From Kribbella rubisoli (GTDB lineage Bacteria > Actinomycetota > Actinomycetes > Propionibacteriales > Kribbellaceae): DNA of 64,000 nt. Shown piece after piece: positions 26,660 through 34,367 of this stretch (the stretch's first letter is position 1; each line of letters starts with the position of its first letter). The stretch is taken from assembly GCF_004217145.1 (NCBI RefSeq), contig NZ_SHKR01000011.1:372001-436000 (forward strand), given 5' to 3'. The notes under the pieces are model-generated. The model had not been told where the DNA came from. It did no database searches and was given only the letters and a program-made list of their open reading frames with translations. The position numbers and the translations under genes were made by a program.

Positions 26660-27562
26660 ATGAAGACTCGATTTGCGCCTGACCGCGGGCTGTCCAGCCG
26701 GATGCTGATCACCAGCTTCCTGCTCGGTCTGCTGTACGTCGGTTTCGTCGCTCTGCTGATCGCGCTGACGAAGAGCGCCGTCCTGGCGGTCGTCATCGCG
26801 GGCGGTGCGCTGTTCGTTCAGTACTGGTTCTCCGACCGGATCGCGTTGTACGCGATGCACGGCCGGATCGTCACGCCGGAGGAGGCTCCGGAGCTGCACG
26901 GCACGATCGACCGGCTGTGCGCGCTGGCCGACATGCCGAAGCCGCGCGTCGCGATCGCCGACGTCGACCTGCCGAACGCCTTCGCGACCGGCCGCAACCC
27001 GAAGAACGCGGTGGTCTGCGTGACCACCGGCATCATGCGCCGCCTGGACCAGGACGAGCTCGAGGGCGTGCTCTCGCACGAGCTCTCCCACGTCGCACAC
27101 CGCGACGTCGCCGTGATGACGATCGCGTCGTTCCTCGGCGTACTGGCCGGCCTGATCACCCGCTTCGGGCTGTACGGCGGACTCGGGCGCAACCGTGACC
27201 AGAACACGGCAGTCATCGTGCTGACGATCATCGCGGTGTCGATCGTCGTGTACGCGATCTCGTTCCTGCTGACCCGCGCCCTGTCGAGGTACCGCGAACT
27301 GGCGGCCGACCGGGCCGGCGCGATGCTGACCGGGAGACCGTCCGCACTCGCATCGGCGTTGACGAAGATCAGCGGAGACATCGCGCGGATACCGTCGCGC
27401 GACCTGCGCCAGGCGGAGGCGTTCAACGCGTTCTTCTTCGCCCCGGCGATCTCCGGCAAGGCGGGCGCCAGCCTCTCGTCGCTGTTCTCGACCCACCCGT
27501 CGCTCGAGAAGCGCCTCGACCGCCTCGGTGTCCTGTCCCGCGAGCTGGGCGAGCAAGCTTAG
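26660..27562 (+). CDS. htpX: HtpX-like M48 membrane metalloprotease
   Basis: 300 residues. Two N-terminal membrane helices (LITSFLLGLLYVGFVALLI and VLAVVIAGGALFVQYWF), zinc motif HELSH at residues 140-144, two further helices, and the third zinc-ligand region RYRELAADRAGA. Degrades misfolded membrane proteins with its active site facing the cytosol. It is followed by a pspAB-like gene, a pairing known in actinobacterial envelope-stress systems. Its stop codon borders a long inverted repeat. Confidence 0.92.
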   Translation: MKTRFAPDRGLSSRMLITSFLLGLLYVGFVALLIALTKSAVLAVVIAGGALFVQYWFSDRIALYAMHGRIVTPEEAPELHGTIDRLCALADMPKPRVAIADVDLPNAFATGRNPKNAVVCVTTGIMRRLDQDELEGVLSHELSHVAHRDVAVMTIASFLGVLAGLITRFGLYGGLGRNRDQNTAVIVLTIIAVSIVVYAISFLLTRALSRYRELAADRAGAMLTGRPSALASALTKISGDIARIPSRDLRQAEAFNAFFFAPAISGKAGASLSSLFSTHPSLEKRLDRLGVLSRELGEQA

Positions 27563-27662
27563 GGTATGTCGCTCGGCCCCACGCCGTAGCGAGCATGTGC
27601 TCGGTGCGGCGAGGTGCCGTGCCGAGTGCAGCGCAGTAGGCGTGGGGCCGAGCGACATACCC
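27562..27662. repeat. long inverted repeat filling the htpX-pspAB gap
   Basis: Perfect 24-nt arms at 27562-27585 and 27639-27662 (left arm starts in the htpX stop codon, right arm ends 7 nt before the next ATG). The interior has a second imperfect stem around CTCGGTGCGGC (27600-27610) and GCCGTGCCGAG (27616-27626 region). The structure leaves no clear ribosome site for pspAB, so it may act as terminator or as a translation gate. Confidence 0.6.
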
Positions 27663-27669
27663 TCGACCT

Positions 27670-28233
27670 ATGGGCCTTCTCGACATCCTGCTTGGCCGGA
27701 GCAAAGCCGTCCCGCCGAACCTCGACCAGTTGTTCTCCGTTCCGTCGGCCGCGATCACCTTGGAGACCGCGGCCGGCTACCGTCCGACCGGCAGCGGCTC
27801 GGTCTGCTTCAAGGCAGCCGAAGGGGGCGGGTTCTCCACCCTCCGCGAGGAGGTCGACAAGCTGCTCGCGCTCGACAACGGCAAGCTCACCAGCACGACA
27901 GACTCGTACGGCTTCACGTGGTTGGTCCGGCAGACGGCTCCGGACGACCTGGAGACCCTGGTCACCGACCTACACGCCGTCAACACGTCACTCGTGGATG
28001 CGGGCTTCGGCTCCGCGCTGCTGTGCACGCTGGTCGCCTTCAGCAACGGCACCCAGTCGGTAGGCCTGGTCTATCTCTACAAGCGCGGCACCTGGTACCC
28101 GTTCGTCCCGGCCGGCACCGACCGCCGCGACAACGCCACCGAACTCCAGATCAAGTCCGTCATCGGCGCCGATCTCAACTTCGAACAAGACCTCTCCCGC
28201 TGGTTCCCCATCTACGGCGCCCCCGGCCTGTAA
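27670..28233 (+). CDS. pspAB: PspA-associated protein PspAB
   Basis: 187 residues. The start MGLLDILLGRSKAVPPNLDQ and SAAITLETAAGYRPTGSG are characteristic of actinobacterial PspAB, as far as I recognise the family. Linked to PspA/HtpX envelope-stress systems; the biochemical role is unknown. No pspA or pspAA gene is in this window. Its start lies immediately after the inverted repeat and has no obvious Shine-Dalgarno. Confidence 0.7.
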   Translation: MGLLDILLGRSKAVPPNLDQLFSVPSAAITLETAAGYRPTGSGSVCFKAAEGGGFSTLREEVDKLLALDNGKLTSTTDSYGFTWLVRQTAPDDLETLVTDLHAVNTSLVDAGFGSALLCTLVAFSNGTQSVGLVYLYKRGTWYPFVPAGTDRRDNATELQIKSVIGADLNFEQDLSRWFPIYGAPGL

Positions 28234-28267
28234 CCCACCCCGCCCCACCGCACCCCCGCCGCCATCC

Positions 28268-28374
28268 CAACAAGAGCGGATATCCCCTCCTACTGGGGGT
28301 TTTCCCATCGTGTACCAGTGAAGAACCCTCAACACGAGCGGATATCCCCTCCTGTCAGGGGCTATCCCTCGTGG
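28268..28374. repeat. tandem GAGCGGATATCC hairpin element
   Basis: Two copies of a 24-nt direct repeat (28268-28291 and 28330-28353, one mismatch) both containing GAGCGGATATCCCCTCCT. The second copy folds with GGGGCTATCCCTCGTG (28359-28374 area). Between them GAACCCTCAAC (28323-28333) matches the core of other hairpins in the window with one change. It fills most of the 226-bp gap between pspAB and mrp; both genes read in the same direction. Confidence 0.65.
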
Positions 28375-28459
28375 CGGGACGGGGTTAGGGCTGCCTTGCC
28401 GGGCCTACGTCACATGGACCGTGGTCGGGTGGGGTGGGGTGAGCACGTAGCCTTGGGGC

Positions 28460-29605
28460 ATGGCTCCCACTGCTGATCAGGTCACCACGGCGCTCGGTGG
28501 CGTGCTGGATCCGGAGATCAAGAAGCCGATCACGGACCTGGGAATGGTCGAATCCGTCGTCGTTCGCGAGGACGGCGTGGTCGCGGTCCGCATCCTGCTG
28601 ACTGTCGCGGGCTGTCCGATGAAGGACACGCTCCGCCGCGACACCACGGCCGCGGTGAGCAAACTCGACGGCGTCACCGGGGTCGAGATCGACCTGGGCG
28701 TGATGTCGGCCGAGCAGCGGGCGGCCCTGCAGACGCAGCTGCGCGGCGGCGTGGCCGAGAAGGAGATCCCGTTCTCGCGGCCCGACTCGCTGACCAAGGT
28801 GTTCGCGATCGCGTCCGGCAAGGGCGGCGTGGGCAAGTCGTCGGTGACGGTCAACCTCGCGGTCGCGATGGCGCAGCAGGGCCTGTCGGTCGGCGTACTG
28901 GACGCGGACATCTACGGGCACTCGGTGCCGGCCATGCTCGGCGTCGCGGACGAGCGGCCGACCGCGGTGGACGACATGATCATGCCGGTGCCCGCACACG
29001 GTGTGAAGGTGATCTCGATCGGCATGCTGAAGCCGAAGCGCGACCAGGTCGTCGCGTGGCGCGGCCCGATCCTGGACCGGGCGCTCGTGCAGATGCTGGC
29101 GGACGTGTACTGGGGCGACCTCGACGTACTGCTCCTCGACCTGCCGCCCGGCACCGGTGACATCGCGATCTCGGTCGGCCAGCGGCTGACCAGCGCCGAG
29201 GTCATCGTGGTGACAACGCCGCAGGAAGCCGCCGCGGAGGTCGCCGAGCGCGCCGGGACGATGGCGCAGATGGTCCACCAGCGGGTCGCCGGCGTGGTCG
29301 AGAACATGTCGTACCTGCCGTGCCCGCACTGCGGTCCTGAGCACCGCATCGAGATCTTCGGCTCCGGCGGCGGCACTCGCGTCGCGGAGACGCTGTCCGC
29401 CCGCCTCGGCTACCCGATCCCGCTGCTCGGCGAGATCCCGCTGGACGAACGGCTCCGCTCCGGCGGCGACCTCGGCCAGCCGCTCGTCGCGGCCGACCCC
29501 GACACGACAGCTGCACAGGTCCTCGACAAGATCGCGTCCACCCTCGGCGGCAAGCCCCGAGGGCTGCTCGGCCGCCAACTCGGCCTCTCCCCCGCGGGCC
29601 GGTAA
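28460..29605 (+). CDS. mrp: Mrp/ApbC-type iron-sulfur carrier ATPase
   Basis: 381 residues. An N-terminal MIP18/DUF59 domain (residues 1-95, VLDPEIKKPITDLGMVESV) is fused to a deviant-Walker P-loop ATPase, GKGGVGKS at residues 120-127. LLLDLPPGTGDIAISVGQ is the second nucleotide motif, and CPHC is the CxxC that holds a transferred Fe-S cluster. Delivers Fe-S clusters to apoproteins in the cytosol. In M. tuberculosis mrp lies close to sigE, htrA and tatB, as it does here. Confidence 0.93.
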   Translation: MAPTADQVTTALGGVLDPEIKKPITDLGMVESVVVREDGVVAVRILLTVAGCPMKDTLRRDTTAAVSKLDGVTGVEIDLGVMSAEQRAALQTQLRGGVAEKEIPFSRPDSLTKVFAIASGKGGVGKSSVTVNLAVAMAQQGLSVGVLDADIYGHSVPAMLGVADERPTAVDDMIMPVPAHGVKVISIGMLKPKRDQVVAWRGPILDRALVQMLADVYWGDLDVLLLDLPPGTGDIAISVGQRLTSAEVIVVTTPQEAAAEVAERAGTMAQMVHQRVAGVVENMSYLPCPHCGPEHRIEIFGSGGGTRVAETLSARLGYPIPLLGEIPLDERLRSGGDLGQPLVAADPDTTAAQVLDKIASTLGGKPRGLLGRQLGLSPAGR

Positions 29606-29646
29606 TCCGGCTGAAGGTGGCCGTTGGTTGGTGTTGACTTGGCCGG

Positions 29647-30738
29647 GTGCCGATTCCTGCTGAGCATCCGGTCCTGACCGACGGGGTAGTGACGCTTCGC
29701 GCGCCCCGACTCGACGACATCGAAGGGGAAGCCGAGCGCAACCGCGAAGGCTCCCGCTGGAACGACGAGGACGCCCGGCGGTGGATGACGTTCGGCATCA
29801 CCGACGCCTGGAAGCGACACGAGCGGCTGATGTTCGTGATCGAGTACCAGGGCCGGTACGCCGGAACCGTCGCCCTCGAGCCCGATGTGGACGGCAACGC
29901 CCGCGTGCACTACGGCCTTTCAGCGTGGGCCAGGGGCACCGGAGTGATGAGCCGGGCGGTGCGGCTGATCCTCGAGTTCGGCTTCGCGACCTGCGGTTTC
30001 CACGTCATCCGCTGGTGGGCGCAGGTCGGGAACTGGCCGTCGCGGCGGGTCGCGTGGGCAACCGGGTTCCGCCTGGGTGAGACGATCCCGGACATGGCGG
30101 AAGAAGACGGCGAGCGGGTCGACGCCTGGACCGCGTGGATCGGACCGGACGACGAGCGAAAGCCGCGCCACCCGTGGTTCGAGGTTCCGGTGCTGGAGAC
30201 GCCGCGGTTGCGGCTGCGGACGTGGCGCGAGGACGAGATCCCGCGTATCACCACCGCGCGGACCAATCAGGCGACCGCACACTTCCTGCCGTTCATCCCG
30301 CAGCCGTTCACCGCGGAGGACGCGCGCTTCTGGCTGAAGGACATGGCCGAGCAGGCTGCCGCCGGCCGCCGGTTCAACTGGTGCGTGGCCGACGCCGAGA
30401 CCGACCAGGGGCTGGGGAATCTCACTATGTTCGGCATCCACCACGGCGAGGTCCGCGACGCCGAGCTCGGGTTCTGGATGCACCCCGACGCGCAGGGCCG
30501 CGGCGTGATGACCGAAGCGATCCAGCGAGTGGCGCAGTGGTACTTCGACGAGGAGGGCTTCGGCGGACGCCGGCTCTTCATCCGTACGGCGGGCACGAAC
30601 GCGTCGGCCCGCCGTACCGCAGAGAAGGCCGGCTTCCGCCACGTCGGCACCGAACGCGCCGCCTTCCACATCTCCAGCCACGTGGACGACAAGGTCACCT
30701 ACGACCTACTCGCCACGGACCAGCCGACTCATCGGTGA
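29647..30738 (+). CDS. tandem GNAT N-acetyltransferase
   Basis: 363 residues from a GTG, with two GNAT domains. The first (about 10-165) has GLSAWARGTGVMSRAVRLIL as its acetyl-CoA loop; the second (about 180-355) has GFWMHPDAQGRGVMTEAIQR and FIRTAGTNASARRTAEKAGF, as in RimJ/RimL enzymes. Probable duplication and fusion; substrate unknown. The end overlaps the convergent epoxide hydrolase by 10 bp. Confidence 0.85.
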   Translation: MPIPAEHPVLTDGVVTLRAPRLDDIEGEAERNREGSRWNDEDARRWMTFGITDAWKRHERLMFVIEYQGRYAGTVALEPDVDGNARVHYGLSAWARGTGVMSRAVRLILEFGFATCGFHVIRWWAQVGNWPSRRVAWATGFRLGETIPDMAEEDGERVDAWTAWIGPDDERKPRHPWFEVPVLETPRLRLRTWREDEIPRITTARTNQATAHFLPFIPQPFTAEDARFWLKDMAEQAAAGRRFNWCVADAETDQGLGNLTMFGIHHGEVRDAELGFWMHPDAQGRGVMTEAIQRVAQWYFDEEGFGGRRLFIRTAGTNASARRTAEKAGFRHVGTERAAFHISSHVDDKVTYDLLATDQPTHR

Positions 30739-31910
30739 TCCCGGAAGAACGCCCGGATGTCGTCGACGAGCAGGTCAGGTACCTCCATCGCCGGGAAGTG
30801 ACCGCCGGCGTCGTACTCGTGCCATGAGGTGTACATGCCGTACGGGTCGACGTCGCGCCGGACCGACATGTCGGCGGCGAAGACCGCGACGCCGACCGGC
30901 GGCGGAGTCGGGGCCTCCCAGCCTTCGGTCGGCTCGGCCGACCTGGACGCGAACTCACGGAAGGCCTGCATACCTTCGTACACCGAGTGGGCGGCCGAGG
31001 CGCCGCCCTCGGTGAACCAGTAGATGCTCACGTTCGTCAGCAGCTGATCCAGGTCGACGGCGTCCTCCGGCAGTTCGCGGTCGGGGTCGGTCCACTCCTT
31101 GAACTTCTCCACGATCCAGGCGAGCTGCGCGACCGGCGAATCGGTGAGCCCGTAGGCGAGCGTCTGCGGACGCGTCGCCTGCAGCGCCAGATAGCCCACG
31201 CCGTCCTCGCGCCACGCGTTGAACCGCTCGGCACGCTCGCGCTGGGTCCCCTCGAGCCCGTCCAGCGAGAGCTCCGGGCCGAGCGGGAACGGCGCCGGAC
31301 CGTTGATGTGCGCGGCGATCACGCGGTCGGACGCGACCAGGCCGAGCATCCCGACGACGCCGGAACCGACATCGGTGCCTTGGGCAAGGAACCGGTCGTA
31401 CCCGAGCCGGGTCATGAGCTCCGCGAACGCGCCGGCAACGCGGAACAGGTTGCCCCAACCAGGCTCGCTCACCGGCGAGAAGCCGTAGCCGGGGATCGAC
31501 GGCAGCACCAGGTGTACGGCGTCCTCCGCCTTGCCGCCGTGGGCGACCGGGTCGGTGAGCGGGCCGATGACCTTGAGGAACTCGGTGAACGAGCTCGGCC
31601 AGCCGTGGACCATCAACATCGGCCGGGCAGCCGGCTCGTTGGACCGGATGTGGACGAAGTGGATCGGCTGCCCGTCGACGTCGGTGACGAACTGCGGGAG
31701 CTCGTTCAGCCGCGCCTCTGCCTTGCGCCAGTCGAAGGTGTTCTGCCAGTACTCCGCGATCCGCCGCAGATAGCTGGTCGGGACTCCGCGGGTCCAGCCG
31801 AGGCCGGGGAGTTCCCGCGGCCACCGGGTGTTCGCGAGCCGTGCGTGCAGGTCGTCAAGATCGGCCTGCGGAACCTCGATGCGGAAGGGGTGGATCTCGT
31901 TGGTCGTCAT
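30729..31910 (-). CDS. epoxide hydrolase (EHN-type alpha/beta hydrolase)
   Basis: 393 residues. An N-terminal EHN domain (FRIEVPQADLDDLHARLANT) precedes the alpha/beta core with HGWPSS (oxyanion hole) and AQGTDVGSGV, which carries the nucleophilic Asp; HFPAMEVPDLL contains the catalytic His. Opens epoxides to diols in the cytosol. The start ATG at 31910 borders the WYL-regulator operator, so this gene is the likely target of that regulator. A longer open frame upstream runs through the operator and is rejected. Confidence 0.85.
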   Translation of the reverse strand: MTTNEIHPFRIEVPQADLDDLHARLANTRWPRELPGLGWTRGVPTSYLRRIAEYWQNTFDWRKAEARLNELPQFVTDVDGQPIHFVHIRSNEPAARPMLMVHGWPSSFTEFLKVIGPLTDPVAHGGKAEDAVHLVLPSIPGYGFSPVSEPGWGNLFRVAGAFAELMTRLGYDRFLAQGTDVGSGVVGMLGLVASDRVIAAHINGPAPFPLGPELSLDGLEGTQRERAERFNAWREDGVGYLALQATRPQTLAYGLTDSPVAQLAWIVEKFKEWTDPDRELPEDAVDLDQLLTNVSIYWFTEGGASAAHSVYEGMQAFREFASRSAEPTEGWEAPTPPPVGVAVFAADMSVRRDVDPYGMYTSWHEYDAGGHFPAMEVPDLLVDDIRAFFRDHR

Positions 31911-31927
31911 GAGTACGACACTAGGAA

Positions 31928-31956
31928 CGATTGCGGAAAGATAGATTCCGCAATCG
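31928..31956. promoter_or_regulatory. dyad operator between epoxide hydrolase and WYL regulator
   Basis: CGATTGCGGAA at 31928-31938 and TTCCGCAATCG at 31946-31956 are perfect 11-nt arms with a 7-bp spacer, 18 bp from the hydrolase start and 17 bp from the regulator start. Placement and symmetry fit an operator controlling both divergent genes. Confidence 0.7.
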
Positions 31957-31972
31957 AGAGGATGCTGAAGAA

Positions 31973-32926
31973 ATGCTCGAGACCTCGGCACGACTGTTAC
32001 AGCTGCTCTCGCTGCTGCAGCTGCATCGGCACTGGAGCGGCCCGGAGCTGGCCACGCGGCTGGGCGTGACGACGCGGACCGTACGCAACGACGTCGAACG
32101 CCTACGCTCGCTCGGCTACCCCGTCGACGCGACTCCCGGGGTGGCCGGTGGCTATCGGCTGGGTGCCGGCGCCGCACTGCCTCCACTGCTGCTCGACGAC
32201 GAGGAGGCCGTGGCAGTCGCGGTCGGCCTGCGAACAGCTGCCAGCGGCTCGGTCGCCGGCATGGAGGAGACCTCAGTACGGGCGTTGGCCAAGCTGGAGC
32301 AGGTCCTGCCGTCCCGGCTGCGGCATCGCGTCAACACCCTGCACCGCTACACCGTGCCTGTCGCCGGGTCGGGGCCGGTGGTGGATCCGTCTGTGCTGGC
32401 GACGCTGGCTGCCGTCTGCCGCGACCACGAGCGGCTGCGCTTCGACTACGACTCACATTCGGGTACGTCGTCGGTCCGGGAGGTCGAGCCGTACCGACTC
32501 GCGTACCTGCGGGGACGCTGGTACCTCGTCGCGTTCGATCTGCACCGGGTCGATTGGCGGACCTTCCGGGTCGACCGATTGACGCCGAGGATCCCGACCG
32601 GGCCGCGCTTCGTGCCGCGCGAGTTGCCACCTGAGGGCGTCGCATCGTACGTCGATCGCGGCGTCTCGACGGCGATGTGGGAGTTTCGCGCGCGGATCCG
32701 GGTGTTCGCGCCGCTGTCGGTCGTGTCGGCCCGGCTGCCGGCGACAGCGGGCGTGCTGACCGAGATCGACGAGTCCTCGTGCTACCTCGACGCCGGCTCC
32801 GACGATCCCGGGATGTTGCTGCGGTACCTCAGCATGCTCGACCTCGACTTCTCGGTCGCGGAGGCGCCGGAGCTCGTCGACGAGGTGCGCAAGCTGGCGG
32901 CTCGCTACGCCCGCGCGCTGGAGTGA
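31973..32926 (+). CDS. HTH/WYL-domain transcriptional regulator
   Basis: 317 residues. The N-terminal HTH_11 reads LATRLGVTTRTVRNDVERLR followed by GYPVDATPGVAGGYRLG. The central WYL domain has EVEPYRLAYLRGRWYLVAFD and RTFRVDRLT, and a WCX-like C-terminus follows. WYL domains sense ligands or nucleic acids. ATG 31973 is used because the operator lies just upstream. The 3' end overlaps the convergent TetR gene by 22 bp. Confidence 0.9.
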   Translation: MLETSARLLQLLSLLQLHRHWSGPELATRLGVTTRTVRNDVERLRSLGYPVDATPGVAGGYRLGAGAALPPLLLDDEEAVAVAVGLRTAASGSVAGMEETSVRALAKLEQVLPSRLRHRVNTLHRYTVPVAGSGPVVDPSVLATLAAVCRDHERLRFDYDSHSGTSSVREVEPYRLAYLRGRWYLVAFDLHRVDWRTFRVDRLTPRIPTGPRFVPRELPPEGVASYVDRGVSTAMWEFRARIRVFAPLSVVSARLPATAGVLTEIDESSCYLDAGSDDPGMLLRYLSMLDLDFSVAEAPELVDEVRKLAARYARALE

Positions 32927-33495
32927 TTCGCCCAGATCGGACGGAGTGGCTCGAGGCCTTCTTCGACGTACTGCGCGACGGGTTGCGTCCCGCCGTCGAG
33001 ATACCACTGCTCCAGGGCGGAGAAGTAGCCGAAGACCAGGGCGTTCGCGGCGACGCGGGACTGGGTCTCGGTGAGTCTTCCGCCGGCCATCATCGGCGCG
33101 ATCCGCTGGCCGGCGCGGTCGAGTGAGGCGCAGAACGCCGTCCGGACGGAGGGCTCTTTGAAGAAGTACCTGATCCGGCGCCACGGGATCGGCTCGGAGC
33201 CCTCCGGCGCCGCCTCGTAGTTGCGGACGATCTGGATCATGCTGCCGACCGGGTCGTCGACGTCGAGGAGCTCCTCGAGCGCCTCCTGGCTCATCGTGTC
33301 GAACTCGTCGGCGACGATCAGGCCTTCCTTGGTCCCGAAGTACCGGTAGACCGACGACGGCGAGACCTCGGCCGCGGCGGCGATCTCCTCGATCGTCACC
33401 GCGTCGAACCCGCGCTCGTCGAACAGGTCGAGCGCTCGCTCCTGGATCGTCCGTCGCGCCTTGACACGCCATCGTTCCCGTAGACCGGTAGCCAT
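32905..33495 (-). CDS. TetR-family transcriptional regulator
   Basis: 196 residues. HTH: TIEEIAAAAEVSPSSVYRYF then GTKEGL; the C-terminal ligand domain is of the TetR_C type (FKEPSVRTAFCASLDRAGQR). TACTGT 6 nt before the start could be the -10 of a leaderless transcript. Divergent from a small membrane protein, its likely target. Confidence 0.87.
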   Translation of the reverse strand: MATGLRERWRVKARRTIQERALDLFDERGFDAVTIEEIAAAAEVSPSSVYRYFGTKEGLIVADEFDTMSQEALEELLDVDDPVGSMIQIVRNYEAAPEGSEPIPWRRIRYFFKEPSVRTAFCASLDRAGQRIAPMMAGGRLTETQSRVAANALVFGYFSALEQWYLDGGTQPVAQYVEEGLEPLRPIWANHSSARA

Positions 33496-33518
33496 GACGA
33501 GACAGTAGCACGCTTCAG

Positions 33519-33560
33519 AATGTCACTCTCTGATACAGTCACTCGCATGAGACAGTCACT
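33519..33560. promoter_or_regulatory. three direct repeats, candidate TetR operator
   Basis: AATGTCACT (33519-33527), ACAGTCACT (33535-33543) and ACAGTCACT (33552-33560) recur with 16- and 17-bp steps across the divergent start region. TACAGT at 33534-33539 is a possible -10 element 7 nt before the ATG at 33547, so a bound repressor would cover it. Confidence 0.45.
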
Positions 33561-33966
33561 TTCTGAAAAACACACAGCCCTGATCGCCGTCGGACTCTCG
33601 GTCCTGCTCGCGGTGATCGCGATCGTCGACCAGGCGGGCAGCCGCAGCCTGCTCGACCACGCCACGGCGGCGTACGCCTCGCACGGCAAGCAAGCGTCCG
33701 CCGGGGCGCTCTACGGCCTGGTGTACGGCGTTGCCGTCCTCGACGTCCTGCTCTGGCTGGCGGTCGCCGGCCTGGCCCGCTCACACCGCCTGGTCGCGGC
33801 CGTCCTGGGCGTCGTCGCCACACTGATCACGGCGTCGCTGGGCCTGACGCTCCTGCTCGTGTCGGAGTACGGCGTGCACCCCTACACGACGCTCTGGGGA
33901 GTCCTCGCGCTCCTGCCCGCGGCAGCCGGTGCTGTCGCGACTGTCCTGCTCTCCCGACGGAAGTGA
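33547..33966 (+). CDS. four-helix integral membrane protein
   Basis: 139 residues with four predicted helices, for example TALIAVGLSVLLAVIAIV, LYGLVYGVAVLDVLLWLAV, VAAVLGVVATLITASLGLT and LWGVLALLPAAAGAVATVLL. No recognised family. ATG 33547 fits a leaderless start; an alternative in-frame ATG is at 33520. Probably regulated by the divergent TetR protein. Confidence 0.65.
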   Translation: MRQSLSEKHTALIAVGLSVLLAVIAIVDQAGSRSLLDHATAAYASHGKQASAGALYGLVYGVAVLDVLLWLAVAGLARSHRLVAAVLGVVATLITASLGLTLLLVSEYGVHPYTTLWGVLALLPAAAGAVATVLLSRRK

Positions 33967-33969
33967 GGC

Positions 33970-34305
33970 TCAGGTGGATTCGGGGTCGTACGGCGGGCGC
34001 TGGCCGGCCGGGAGACGCTGGGCCACCGAGTCGGTGAACTCGCTGACCGGCTTCTCGTCCTCGTCCATCGGGTCGAGCAGGTGCTTGCGGACGAAGTTCT
34101 TCGGGTTCAGGTCCTGGAGCTCGAGGTCGGCGAACTCCGGGCCGAGCTCGCTGCGCAGGTCGTTCTGCGCGTTGTTGACCATCTGACGGACCTGCCGCAG
34201 CAGGCGCCCCGCCGTCCGCGCGAACTCCGGCAGCCGGTCCGGTCCGAAGACGAGTACGGCGACGATCGCGATCACGACCAGCTCGAGTGGTCCGATGCCG
34301 AACAT
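33970..34305 (-). CDS. tatB: Sec-independent translocase protein TatB
   Basis: 111 residues. The N-terminal helix MFGIGPLELVVIAIVAVLVF is followed by GPDRLPEFARTAGRLLRQVR, the Tat hinge and amphipathic helix. Longer and more acidic at the C-terminus than TatA, hence TatB. It binds twin-arginine signals with TatC. Last gene of the sigE-rseA-rseB-htrA-tatB group. Confidence 0.9.
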   Translation of the reverse strand: MFGIGPLELVVIAIVAVLVFGPDRLPEFARTAGRLLRQVRQMVNNAQNDLRSELGPEFADLELQDLNPKNFVRKHLLDPMDEDEKPVSEFTDSVAQRLPAGQRPPYDPEST

Positions 34306-34367
34306 GTCCCCACCTCACTTCTTTCCACGGACGCCGACCAGCCTATATCGACTCCGGTCATGGGGCC

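Noticed and set aside
28268..28374. Two-copy direct repeat considered as a CRISPR start
   Set aside because: Only two copies, unequal hairpin context and no cas genes; the same words occur at another locus, which fits a dispersed palindromic element.
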